Below, piece by piece: positions 22,530 to 33,995 of a stretch of 64,000 nt of DNA (position 1 is the first letter of the stretch; every line of letters begins with the position of its first letter). Under the pieces are notes generated by a model. That model saw only the letters and a program-made list of their open reading frames with translations, was not told the origin of the DNA and made no database searches. Location: NCBI RefSeq assembly GCF_024679245.1, contig NC_090176.1, forward strand, positions 18,655,293 through 18,719,292, in the 5' to 3' direction. The stretch is from Pseudorasbora parva. Taxonomy: Eukaryota > Chordata > Actinopteri > Cypriniformes > Gobionidae. The position numbers were made by a program, and so were the translations under genes.

Positions 22530-25228
22530 GTCTTACAAGGGTTTTCAGGATTATATTTTATTTAACAAAAATAGCATTTTCATATAAATCATTTAAATAA
22601 GATTAAATGTGTTGTTTGGTGACACTTTTAGCTATTGGCCGTGTTTTACAGTTTGAGGAAACACAGTAACCAGACATCTTGTGCGACAGATTCAAACTCA
22701 CATCATCCGCATAAGCACTATAGCTCAATGCGTCAAAGCATGTGTGCTAACCCCTATAGGTCACAACTGACAGGATGTTGTTTCTGCTTTTTTAGTAACC
22801 TCAAAAACAAGAGACTGAATACAATTTGCAATCTCTTCACAGTAAATAAATTTATCTCGCAACAGATGCTGTACAACAAAACTGTTTAGTTCCCAGCTCT
22901 TATTTACTATTCAGGCCAGGCGCAAAGCTGTTCCTGAACAACACTATCATTATACAGCCATGCGAACCGCAGAAAAACTTCCCTCTGAAGCAACACTTGA
23001 TCACTTCCTCTCCAATTTACATTTCAGTTTCTTTGCCATCCTTCTAACTTCTTCAATCTTTCATTCATTCTGCCTTTTTCTTCTACTTTTTGGTCATTGG
23101 GGGCATAAAAAGCTACATTTTGGGCTCAATTGGTACCCGATATATGATGAGACACAACTAAGGAAGAAAAAAAATTAAATAGGGAATAAGGGAATTTTAT
23201 TTTAAAAGAGATTAAAAGAATAAACTCAAATTGACTGAATAATGGCATCACTATTATTTTTATAGTGCTTTTTACAATGCAGATTCTTTCAAAGCAGCTC
23301 TACAGTGATAAAAGAACAGTAATGGAAAATAGATTGTTTTGGCTGAATAGCAGCTCTAGAAAAAGGTTATTGTTCAGCTAAAGTAAGTTTTGGATTGATT
23401 AACACTTCTGGTGTAAAAAAAAAAAAAAAAAAACGAAAAAAAAAAAAAAAACGATAATAGTTATTTACTTTGGGGACACTTACACGACATCTTTTTCAAC
23501 CTAAATAGGAAATATATGCTGCGTTCTGGCCATTGATTTGCATGGCATCAGTGTTAAGTTTTGAAAAGATACCGTTATAATTGTCATATAAACTTTTTAA
23601 AAAAACGTGAAAGCATGATGTTTCACACGCGGTTTAAGATGCATGCACACAGGAGCGTAGTGTTTTTTGTTGTTGTTGTTTCTGCATCAAATATTTCAAT
23701 TGTTCTTAAACAAAATAAATGGTAATTTGAAGGACATAAAATGTAAATAAATGGGAGCAAATTTGAAGTATTTAAAAGCAGAAATATAGAGCTTGAACAT
23801 TACATTTCATATAAAAAAATATATAATTCTTTGTATTATCTGAGCTGTTTTTACACATAATTTTTGTGGACATTTTAGCCATTATGCTGTCATGACAATG
23901 ACATTGTAAAATTGGATGTAACTTTACACAGAGAAGGTTATTTTACACACACACATGTGGTTTTTGTCTTGTGGCTATACAATTGGAACAGTGACATTCC
24001 AATAATTTTTTTATTTGTAGAGTTACAATCAAAATGTACTTTCAGTTTAAAGGGGTATGATGCTTCTGCCTGTAATTACTTAATAGAAGGAGACCCAAAG
24101 ATTCAGAGAAAGTCATGACGGACTGAGCTGGAGGAGGACTCCATACCTCCTGCCAATTAAAGGACTTTATAATGAGTTGCTATGAGAGCGGAATGTGACC
24201 TGTGTGTATGCGTGTACATGTCTGTGTGTGTGTGCGTTCGTGTGTGTTGCTCGCACAGGTCAGTGGGAGTTCAGTGGGACTGTGCTGTTTCACATGTCTG
24301 AGGGAGTGTGAGCAGCAGCTGGGCTGTTAAGTTCAGAATACCAGCACACTTTATGAGTTTCTTCAGCATTTCTGCATGACGTCCAGCTGATACACATATG
24401 TTCTTGTGTAGCATAATGCATGCTACCATGTGATAGGATTCTACCACACAAACAACCAATGACTGGATCTGCATGCTTGTGTTTATGACAAAGTACACGT
24501 ATGGCATGTTGTGATATCCACTTTATTTTTAAAGTCGCAGTGAAATCAAAACTAACAATCGGTCATGCTGACTTTGATGTAAGAAGAACCGTTTGTAACT
24601 TGAGGCTACCGGTATCATTGATATTAACTATACAAAATCAGTTACGTTGCTATATATATTACAAACTGGTATTTTTTATCATGCATCTTATTATCATAAG
24701 CATAACACAGTTATAACTCAGAAATACATAACACATAACTCAGAAAGCTATCTCAGCTATGTAAAGAGACAGGATTTACCCATAAGCCCCCAGTCCAGAG
24801 CAGAGCCACATTAGCAATAAAAGGCTGACACAATCAAATCTTAAAATCACCCCACTGAGCTTTAATCCTGTGAAAATCATAGTATCGCTGCATGATTTAG
24901 AGTCCCTCATGCTTTGAGGAATTATGTAAGATATATTATACAGATATTGTACAGATATTATACAGTTTTTAATTAAGGTAAAATAAGCCCTTGAAGGGCT
25001 GGTGGCCAACATGGAACAGAGGGGTCTTAAATATGCCTGATGGGGTTTATTTTGGCTAACTCAACTACATGACTAATTACCAAATACATAGACCAACAGA
25101 CAACAACAATGTAGTAAGAAATGTTAAATCACAAAACTTACACTATAAACAAGCAACTAATACTAAAATGTGTTGTTTATATTAGCACACACGACCATTC
25201 AACATTTTGAAACCACTATGAAATGTTC
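22530..25228. other. Unannotated intronic sequence
   Basis: Contains A-rich runs at 23416-23452 and a TG-rich stretch at about 24205-24260. Around 23250-23400 a weak match to a common fish repeat (TTTCAAAGCAGCTCTACAGTG) is visible. No exon accepted; see the rejected signal-peptide candidate at 24776-24880. Confidence 0.5.
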
Positions 25229-27172
25229 ATGGTTCCCTTTCAGTCGGTCACGTTCAACGTACTTCGGACTTAGACCGACGAATTGGGATCACATCTGGGA
25301 GCCCCTATCAGCTTCGAGATATAGAAAACGGGCCAAGGAACATTGGCGTGCGTGCTTTGCATATCGCACCCCGCCCCGCTGCGCGGGTTTAAAGCGGAAA
25401 CGATCGCCAAGCACTGTTGTCATTTACTTCGGAGCCGAACGGTGTTGATGAAGCATCTGACTGCCTTCTATCTAGCAAGAGAGAGAGAGAGAAAGCGTGT
25501 GCCAGGGGAAATTGCTCGTGTTGGCCAGACGGCACAAGACAGCGCGACCTCAATCTCACTGCTGCTGAGAGAGCTGCTGTTTTCACAGCAAACTGAGAAA
25601 CTGAGCAAATTGCATTACATACACACACACACACCACACCCAGTGCCCACAGGTGGCTCCCTCTTTGAGGCACCTCTATGCGTTGAAGTGGAACCTGTTC
25701 GGCGACTGGTGCTCTTCTCATCGCACAGACCCCCGAAGATGTTCGGTCGGGCCGTGCTTTCCTTTCTACAGGACGGGTTGGAGAGAAGGCTGTCTCCCCC
25801 CACCCTCAAGGTGTATGTGGCCGCAATCGCTGCCCATCACAAACTAGTAGAAGGTAAGTATTTGGGGAAGCACGACCTGATCGTCAGGTTCCAGAGACCT
25901 CCCTTTGAGCCTTTGCAGTCAGTGGAGCCTTTGCAGTCAGTGGAGAATAAAAATTATGTCTCTAAATGCAGTACTCCTGACGACATTGGCCTCTATCAAG
26001 AGGCTAGGGGACCTGCAGGCATTTTCGGTCGACGAATCGTGCTTGGAATTCGGGCCGGACTACTCTCACATAATCCTGAGACCCCGGCCTGGATACGTGC
26101 CCAAGGTTCCCACCCCTCCCTTCCGGGACCAGGTGGTGAGCCTGCAAGCGCTGCCTTCAGAGGAGGCAGACCCAGCCCTGGCTTTTCTTTGTCCTGTCCG
26201 AGCACTTCGGACTTATGCGGACAGAACGCAAAGCTTTAGGACCTCAGAGCAGCTCTTCGTCTGTTAGGGAGGAAAGCAGAAGGGAAAGGCTGTCTCCAAG
26301 CAGAGGATGGCCCACTGGATAGTGGATGCCATTGTCTTGGCGTATGAGTCCCAAGACGTGCCCTGCCCGCTCGGGATTAGGGCCCACTCCACCAGGGGTT
26401 GTAGCCTCTTCCTGGGCTCTGGCTCATGGCATCTCGCTGACAGATATTTGTAAAGCTGCAGGCTGGGCGACACCCAACACGTTCGCTAGATTTTATAGCC
26501 TACGCGTAGAACCGGTATCTTCCCGTGTACTCACTTCTCATAGTCGGTAGCACCGAAGTGCCCATGCTAGTGTCGGCTTGCTGCGCCCCTCCCTTCCTCA
26601 GGGAACGGATACGTGCGCTTATATGCTCCAGTCGAGTTCCCCAGTTGGCGAACCCTGTCGAGTCCTCCGCAACCCGCGGCAGTCAGACGTGACGGAGCGT
26701 CTGGCGGCAGGTCTAACACTCGTATGCATTGTGGAACTTGTGTTAGGCTGGGTTCCATATGTAGTGACCCCCACGTTAGTCCCATTTGTGTATTTTCCAC
26801 GGTACGGCTCCCTAAAGTGAGTCTTTCCCTTGGCAGAGCCCGCTCTGCCGTCTCAGTGCTGTGACTGTCCCCCGCCCAACAGGGCCGGGGCCGCCCCTGG
26901 GACTCCCGTATGTTGTACTGCCAGCGGCCAGTCCATACATGTAATTTCCACATGTTATCCCCTTCGGGGGAATGTGGCTTCCGCAGCGGCCTCCAGGGGC
27001 ACGCTTCCAGCGTTATCCAATAGTCCACTGATTGGGTCTTGTGGGATGGCAGTGTGACTCTCCCTGCAGGAAATTCCCCGCCCGTGGAGTCGGGGTCCAA
27101 GGGACTCCCGCAGGGCGCTGGAAGTGGTAGTAACTGTGGCGTTTTCCCAATTGTGATCCCAATGCGATCCCA
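25229..27172 (+). mobile_element. DIRS-A: deleted DIRS-type retrotransposon
   Basis: The 5' terminal repeat (TTCCCTTTCAGTCGG, then ACGAATTGGGATCAC and a GCCCCGCTGCGCGGG block) matches the DIRS-C ends at 45119-45300 and 50220-50401. After the leader, sequence jumps directly to the end of the RNase H region and a tyrosine recombinase, so gag proper and reverse transcriptase are deleted. The right side (26560-27172) is the non-coding 3' region and contains GTGATCCCAAT, complementary to the left end. DIRS elements integrate by recombinase and leave no target duplication, and none is seen. Confidence 0.88.
25740..26550 (+). pseudogene. DIRS tyrosine recombinase pseudogene (DIRS-A)
   Basis: The recombinase would join the circular DNA copy of the element into the genome. 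The start is recognisable (FLQDGLERRLSPPTLKVYVA, then AAHHKLVEGKYLGKHDLI), as is the N-terminal DNA-binding region. It continues with LLTTLASIKRLGDLQAFSVD, RPRPGYVPKVPTPPFRDQVV and SEEADPALAFLCPVRALRTY. The His-x-x-Arg box (HSTR, about 26382-26396) and the nucleophile Tyr (FARFY, codon at 26494-26496) are present. The piece GARRLNPPRPP is missing at about 25890, where 18 bp are instead tandemly duplicated (25911-25946). A stop follows LFVC near 26265, and a frameshift separates HSTR from FARFY. It is inactive as read. Confidence 0.92.
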
Positions 27173-27870
27173 AATATTCACCAAAGATGCATTAAACTGG
27201 TTTAAAATTACAGTCAAATTCATATAGTGTTCTAAATGATACACTAATTTCTATTTTCAATATGGTTTCTGGTGAATATCCCGTAAGTACATTGCTTTAA
27301 TGCTCCTTTGAAGTAGTAAATTCAGTTAATTTGGCTTTCAGACGTTGACTTTTGTAACCTACCCTGTCTTATCAGGGGCTCAGAGGATCTGCCTCTTCTG
27401 AGACAGTGCGCCAGCATCCCATCTACCATGGACAAAGAAAGAAAGCTGAGGATGCTGGGAGAACGGTTGTGTAGACGGCCCCTATGAGTGCACTCTGAGT
27501 AACCGTGAACCATGAAGAAAAAAAAAAAAGTTTAATTACGAAGATCAGATTAATGTTGCATGTGCGCACACAAGTATGTTATGTCTGTGGCAGGAAACCT
27601 AAGGCCCAATTCAAACTGCACCGACAGACTCAGGCCAAGGCCGACAGCCACCACATGACAACATGTCACTTCTCAGATATTCTAAAGCTCATTCAGCATG
27701 TTCAAACGCCCAAAACAAACTCCGACAGACTATGACAGGGGCAGGCAGGCCAGGCACTGATCTGCACTGATCTGACAAAATCGTACTTAATTTATTCTCA
27801 GCCAGTACCTTGACATGCAGCATTTGCACCAATGCCATACAGTAAATGATTCATCAAATCATGGGGCTTA
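27173..27870. other. Unannotated sequence with a possible foreign exon
   Basis: Between DIRS-A and the MITE at 27871. The only structured item is the exon-like piece at 27342-27487, described separately. Confidence 0.4.
27342..27487 (+). pseudogene. Possible terminal coding exon, unrecognised
   Basis: A TTTGGCTTTCAG acceptor-like site is followed by an open frame of about 48 codons in phase 2 that reads DVDFCNLPCLIRGSEDLP, then LLRQCASIPSTMDKERK and LRMLGERLCRRPL before TGA. The composition (charged, no low complexity) is more protein-like than the surrounding DNA. It lies on the strand opposite to col4a2, so it would be an exon of another gene, a captured fragment or chance. I do not recognise the protein. 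No neighbouring exon is visible. Confidence 0.3.
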
Positions 27871-28137
27871 CACCATGTCTACACCGGACGCGAACATTGA
27901 TGTGTTGCTCTGTGCCACAACAGATTAGAAGCTGTCTACACTGGACGTGACAAAGCGACGGTTACAAAGCATTTTTATGTCAGTAGATCATAAACAGAAC
28001 GAGGCGTTTTGTCAGGGATTTTTCGTGTCGCATCGCATTGTGTCGCGTGACATCCCGTGAAGACAACATCACTGATTGCAATGGGTTATATAGTTTTTTG
28101 TTGCATCGTGCTGCTCGCGTCTGATGTAGACATGGTG
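27871..28137. mobile_element. Harbinger-like MITE with TTA duplication
   Basis: TTA at 27868-27870 and 28138-28140. The ends CACCATGTCTACACCGGACG and the complement of CGTCTGATGTAGACATGGTG are inverted repeats of about 20 bp. 267 bp, non-coding. Confidence 0.85.
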
Positions 28138-28413
28138 TTAAGGGACATTAAGATATTTGCTCTAAAATGAAGGTTCTGGGTCAAATGGAGACGTGGCTCA
28201 AATCCCACTTCTGATGGTGAGCTTTTTGAATTAAGAGTAAAATGATTTTTAAAGCATTAAGCTTTATGATTAACAATATATTTTATAGCAATGGGCAAGC
28301 TGTTGCAATTCAGAATGAAAAGTCTAAGCCGCCAGAATCAATGGTTTTCAGACTTCTCTCTTATGTCGAGGTCTCAGGTCTCTGATCTGAGTTCCCACTT
28401 CTAGCATAAGGAT

Positions 28414-29466
28414 TAGGGATGCACCAAATCCAGGATTCGGGTTCGGATTCGGCCGAATATTGGACTTTTTGACTGGGTTCGGTTTCTGCCGAACCTTGGA
28501 ATTTTTTTCCACCGAACCGAACCCGCTTGCACACGATACTGGTCGATGATGCCGCGGTTGATTATGGCAACGTGTTTACTAGGTGGACCGTTCGAATGCA
28601 GTAGGCTGTGAGAAAGTGAAAATGGAACTTGTGAACAGAAAATGTGTTGTTTGGCAGTACTTTCAGTCACAAGAAGGCAATTCAAGTCGAGCTACATGTT
28701 CAATTTGCAATGCCGATTTGTCTCGTGGTGGCAAGAACCGGTGAGCTGAGATACTGCAAGTGTGATAGCGCCGTCTTGAACAGAACTGTTTCTCTCGGAG
28801 TGGGACGGCTGCTGTTTCTCTCAGAAAACTGATGCTGATAATATATGAGCACAGGTGAACCAAGGATTTGTGTAAGTTTATGTTATGTCTATGTTAGTTT
28901 AATCTGTGTAAAACATCAGTGTTTGCACGAGAGTGGCTGTATTGAGTGCTTTTGCAAAACATGAATTAAAAAACGTATCCAAGATGATGATGATGACAAT
29001 AATAATTATTACTATACTAAGTTTTGATTACAAATACTTTATATGAATGTGTTTGACTGTATTTTCATCCGCCGGGATGATAGAAATGACGTCATTACGT
29101 AAGGACGTACAAGAACCGGTGATCCGGTTTTTTAACCGGTTCATTGAAACGAACTGTCCAAAAGAACCGTTTCGCGGAAAAGAACCGAACTTCCCATCCG
29201 AGAGAATAAGAGTTGTGCATGAAGGAATCTAGAGACAGCAATACAGCACAGTCATCCTTGCATAATGTTGCCCTTTTTAATTTTTTTTAAAAATTAAATT
29301 AAAAATACACTGCTATGGACGTTATTTATGTCATTAATGTCTTTATTGGGATAATGGACTGAGGATGGGAGCTGGATTCGGTATTCGGTTTCGGATTCGG
29401 CAGAATCTTAACCAGTGGATTCGGTATTCGGCCGAACCTCAAAAATCTGGATTCGGTGCATCCCTA
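28414..29466 (+). mobile_element. hAT element deletion derivative with BED-finger remnant
   Basis: Perfect 8-bp duplication ATAAGGAT at 28406-28413 and 29467-29474. Ends TAGGGATGCACC and GGTGCATCCCTA. Subterminal GGATTCGG and CCGAAT repeats crowd both ends. A 5' transposase fragment remains at 28622-28744; the rest of the transposase is deleted. Confidence 0.95.
28622..28744 (+). pseudogene. hAT transposase N-terminal BED zinc-finger fragment
   Basis: Forty codons from ATG to TGA. They contain VVWQYFQSQEGN, then RATCSICNADLSRGGKN, matching the BED-finger pattern W-x-YF...A-x-C-x-x-C...L-x-GG. In the family this finger binds the element ends. The distal His/Cys ligands and the RNase-H-like catalytic domain and dimerisation domain are missing, because the frame ends at a TGA just after GGKNR. 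Non-functional alone. Confidence 0.85.
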
Positions 29467-29529
29467 ATAAGGATTTTACAAAAATTATAAGTATAACCTT
29501 AACATTGTTCACAACATTAAAAGTGGTTT

Positions 29530-29797
29530 CAAAATTGTATTATTTTTTTTCTTCTACTGAACACAAAAGAAGATATTTTGAAGAATATAGGGAACTAAAC
29601 AGTTGATGGACCTCAATTACTTCCATAATAGGGGGAAAATACTATGGTAGTTAGGGGGTCCAGCAACTGTTTGATTACCAACTTTTTCAAAATATATTCT
29701 TTTGTGTTCCGCAGAAGAAAATAATTTTTCCAAGTTTGGAATGATGGTGAGTAAATGATGACAGAATTAAAAATTTTGGGTGAATTAAGTGTTTTCA
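29530..29797. mobile_element. Truncated foldback MITE of the TTTTGGGTGAA type
   Basis: The right end carries GAATTAAAAATTTTGGGTGAA. The interior is a foldback (AACAGTTGATGGACC against GGTCCAGCAACTGTTT, and AACACAAAAGAAGATATTTT against its mirror near 29695-29715). The left terminus is not preserved. Confidence 0.6.
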
Positions 29798-30223
29798 TTA
29801 ACAATGAGGCTTTTTGCCATCAGGCTCCAGAGATAGCGTTGACCATCAATATGCCAAACTCAAGGGTTTTCTGCCTTTTCACATTTTGAGGTTCCTGGTC
29901 TTCAAATGGAGGTATAGGTTCAATGTCATCTGAAGAAATAAGTGATATTATTAAAATTATACTTTTTGACATTAGGTGAGTGATCGTGATATTACTGACG
30001 ATCAAGTGCTGCTGTTTCACCTGAAAGTATTTTTGCCTGTTTGGCACATAAAGCTACACTCTCAGAAAAAAAGGTACAGTTTTGTTCCTTGGGGAATAAA
30101 ATGTCTAACTGTACCTTTAAAGGTACACAATTGGTCTTTTGGGTACAATTACACCATTGGTTTCCTCAGTTCAGTCCTAGTGAGGCACTGTCCAGCAGAG
30201 TTTGGTTCCAACCCTGAAAGCTG
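29798..30223. other. Unannotated sequence with a short common fish repeat
   Basis: 30059-30140 (CTCAGAAAAAAAGGTACAG, then ACCTTTAAAGGTACA) is a repeat type frequent in fish. It is unbounded here. Confidence 0.4.
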
Positions 30224-30906
30224 TCAGCGCTGGGAAGATGAATCTGTATTTAAACTGAGTCATTGATTTAGTAGAAATGTGAAATTATTTTTGAATTTGG
30301 TGATTTCTAGACTGAGAAAAGACAGAAAATGTATTTGTCTCATGGGGATGAAAGACAACAATTCCCAGAATGCTTCGCTGCCCTGCGAGGCCACTCCCAA
30401 AGCCACCGCTACTAGATTACTGGATCATTTGCCCACAGCATTAATTTTCATAAAATCAGTTCAGTTAGAGAACAGACACTACAATTAAAAACTGAATATG
30501 TCTGTTCAATATAATGAGTGAGTCGCCGCGAGAGTGTCCCACCACAAATGCTGCAGGAGTTAGATTACATTAATCGCCATGAATGAGCTGATGAGCTCTT
30601 CTGATGAGAGCTGAGGTAAACACAACCACGCTCGCAGCATACATTCACAGCAAGCATTCAGTTTGGCGCGTTTTCAGTTCATGCTTTTGGAAGCTTAAAT
30701 TTCATAGGAATTAATTTGAGAAGTTTAAACACTTACTTTGCTCTATACCGTTCCATTAACATGAATGCCTGCAGCTGCCAGCTGAGCTGTGAGTGCGACC
30801 CCACCGCCCATGCGTAGGTTGAACCACTGTCAATTACTTTACTTTGTATTAGTAAAAAAGTATTTTTACTGATACAAAGCCAAATGCTAATTGCTTAAGT
30901 AACCCT
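30224..30906. mobile_element. TTAA element, truncated, inverted relative of 54998-55769
   Basis: Ends at GCTTAAGTAACCCT followed by TTAA (30907-30910). Reverse complement aligns along its length with 54998-55769: shared TCAGCGCTGGGAAGATGAAT, CAGAATGCTTCGCTGCCCTG and TGATACAAAGCCA. The left terminus is lost. Confidence 0.8.
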
Positions 30907-31183
30907 TTAACAGGTTTAGATTTTGATGTTTTATTAAAAAAGTTTGGTGATTGGTGTTCCCTTTCGAAAGGAAACGCGCGCTGCGTCAGCTGACGCTACG
31001 GGGAACGCCTTCAGCATGACAGGTGTCTGAAATCGCTATCAAATCACAATCCTACTGACCGTCGGCAGCTGGTGATGTCATCACCGTGCGACCAGGAAGT
31101 ATAAAAGGTTACCGTGCCAACATGATGCTATCCTTTCGTCTTCAGGGACTGTTTTATCTGGTTCGCTAGAAAGTCTTTCTAAA

Positions 31184-32565
31184 ATGAAGTGCACGTAAAT
31201 CCAAGGGAGCGTACAGGAAGTGCACTGATACGTGTCCCAGGTTTCTCACACCTGAGGACACACACACCCTTTGTGTGCTCTGCCTGGGGGAAGAGCACGC
31301 GTGGGAGGTTCTCGAGGGGGCTTCCTGCGCAAACTGCGAGCGTTTTCCGCTGAGGACGCTCCACTGTCGCTTGGCCTTCTTCTCGAGGGAAGAAGAGCCA
31401 GCATCTGGGAGCGGTCCCGCTCATGCCGAGGCTGAGCGGCGCCGTTTGTCCTGGGGCTCCCAGATGGATCTGGCTCATCGTCTGGAGAACACAGTGCTCG
31501 CAGACGATCAGCCAGGTCGCGAGAGCAGGCTGACGGAGGAGGAGTCGGATGGAGACTCCTCCTCTTCGTCAGCCCATGCTTTTCCAGTCGATCAGAGGAT
31601 GGCTGTGGATGAGGAGGAAAATGAGGCTGAGGCCAAATCCTCCCAGCCATCCTGCCCCGTGTATGGGGAGCTGCTGGATGTGATAGGGCGCGCGGCGTGA
31701 GACTTCAGCTGCCGTGGCAGAGAGCCAGGGGAGAGACCGCCCGCCCTGACAGATTGGGCGATCGGTTTCTCCCCGACCATAGCCGCCCAGCTCCCGGGAG
31801 CCTTCCATTCCTCCCCGACCTTCACGAGCAGGTCATGGGGGCATGAAGAAACCCTACTCGGCGCCAATCCATCGACATCAGCGTTTTAATTTTGCTGATG
31901 TCGGGGGATTGGCCGAGGCAGGGTATGTGTCGATGCCGCCCATCGACGAAACGTTCGCGAACTATCTAGCGTCCGGGCGGCCATCGACACTAAGAGCTCC
32001 AGCCCTGCCATTGAAACCATTAAAAGACGACTTCACGTCTTAATGGCAGGGCATACACATCGGCGGGTCAGGCGGCAGCGGCCTTGCACACGATGTCTGT
32101 GCTGCAGGCTTATCAAACTGATCTGCTGAGGGACCTCGATCAAAGGGAGGGTCTCCCCCTGATGCGATGGCTGAGTTGTGCCTCACCACGGATCTCTCTC
32201 CCTGGGCGGCCAAACACATAGCAGTCGCCATCGGACGGAGAGGCATCTGTGGCTGAACCTAGTGGACATCGGGGTGAAATAAAAGGCCTTTCTCCTCGAT
32301 GCCCCGGTCTCGCCCTCTGAGCTTTTCGGCACCTCCGTCGAGGCGGTGCGGGGAAGGTTCAGAGAGGCGAGGGCGCGCTCAGCGGCGTATAGAACGGAGG
32401 GTGTCCCTGGCCCATCAAGATCCAAGGATCATCAACAAAGAAGAAAAAATGGGCCAATGCAGTAGCGTGGCCTCTCGTGCGCCCCCTCCGTGGAGGAGTA
32501 GGACGTGGAAGAGGCGGGACACCCGCAACAGGAGGAGGGACATCGGGGAGAAGAACCGCTTCTAG
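31184..32565 (+). pseudogene. DIRS gag pseudogene (DIRS-B)
   Basis: ATG at 31184 is followed by a stop four codons on. In the following frame the Cys/His cluster is clear: CPRFLTPEDTHTLCVLCLGE, EHAWEVLEGASCANC. It continues with EEESDGDSSSSSAHAFPVDQ and CPVYGELLDVIGR. Later Gag pieces, ADVGGLAEAGYVSMPPIDET and TMSVLQAYQTDLLRDLD, occur in other frames. Several frameshifts and stops. Gag packages element RNA in this family. Confidence 0.8.
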
Positions 32566-32579
32566 CGCCGGAAGCGAGG

Positions 32580-33995
32580 TGGTGAGTCTCCGCCCCCGAG
32601 GGCGCGGAGAACGTGAGGTTGTGTCCCCTTTGTTTTCTGTTGTTTTCCTTTCTCTCCCCGGGCGCGCTTTACACCAGGCCGCGCGCGGCGATGATGAGCG
32701 AGCGGTGTGTGAGAGCGCCCCACCCTCAGGTTAGTGCGCCGAAGCATGCATGTTACATGAAGCGATGAGGCACTGAAGACAGCGGGTGAGTCCCCTTTTA
32801 GGGCAAACATTCTTCTTTTCAATGCCATATGTTTGGACTCTATGCTTCCCTGAGGGTTATTTTGTCTACAAAAGAGTGAAGTAATGTAACAGTTGGAGAT
32901 GTGGGCCTGTAGTTCCCCGGTAAAGGTGGCTAGAACGATGTTTGTATAAACACAGTGTGTTTATGTAGGCTGTATGTTTGCTAGTGTAGCAACAGTAGTT
33001 TATAAGGCTGTTTCTCTTCTGGATATGTGTAATATGAGCAGTTGAGGCCACCGCACATGCCACGGGCATGTAGCGGCAATATAAACTGACGTATGTTCTC
33101 CTGGCGAACTTTTTTAGCTGTAGCCACCTCTGGGTAGCGTTGGCACCTCTGCTAGTGAAATATCTAGATGAATATGTGAGGTTAGGCTAGCGCATGAACT
33201 GCAGTAAGGTCTGTCCCAGCCCTTTTTAGGGCCGTTGTTTGTGGGATTATCAGACCGATGTAGTGCATCAAGTTGGCCTAGACTGTTGATGGGATGGCGG
33301 TGGTGTCTCGCGGTGGCATATCGCCCTGGCAGTTGCCCCGGGCTCCTATCGGTAGTCCTGCAGGAGCTTTGTATCCCTATCTGGCCTCCCCGCAGTTAGG
33401 GTCGTCCGGCCAATGCCCACCCCCCTTCTGCATTTGGGGGTTGTTATTAATGCAAAAAGGTGTATAGCAGAATGAATCGTGACTCAGCCAGTGGTCGTGG
33501 GGACGGGGTAGGCGTCTCTTCGCGGTGCGCAGTTAGACTGGTTTTGCTAGCCCCGCCCCCCAGAGCTAGTGCGGCTTGGTTGTGTGTGTTCAATATCTTT
33601 CACTTTTTGCTCTGTGTCTTCTGCTTCACCTTTAGGGCTCGGGTCGAGTTGTACTTCGCAACCTTCGGAAAGCAATGGTTGGTAGGATGCTCCCCTGGAG
33701 CCGAGACACTGTCACGGCTGACGCCCTTGCACGGACGGCGGACCGCTGGACGACCAGACGGCCACCCTGGAGGCAGGTGGTGTAAGTTGTACTCCCCTCG
33801 CTTTAGAGGGTTCAAGGCGTTTTATGCTGAGTGCACTGCTGTGGGCATTGTGTTTTAGGTCCACGCTGGTAGGTGCTGCCTGGGAGACTGCGCCGTCGCA
33901 GAAGGCTTCTATGGGCCGCTGGGGCGGACCGACTATAGAAGGCTGGCTGGCGGGAGACGCCAGCCGAGGCAGTCCGGGCAGTTAACTCTGGGTCA
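32580..33995. other. GC-rich non-coding interior of DIRS-B
   Basis: No RT, RNase H or recombinase motif in any frame that I can see. Longer open frames (for example 33460-33858) reflect high GC and contain no domain signature. Confidence 0.5.

Noticed and set aside
24776..24880. Minus-strand frame with a signal-peptide-like end (CVSLLLLMWLCSGLGAYG) followed by a GTAAAT donor-like site, attractive as the missing col4a2 signal exon.
   Set aside because: The donor leaves the codon split after two bases, while the 7S exon at 10650-10730 needs phase 0; joining them gives a stop. The upstream start is also poor. Transcript data would be needed to revive it.
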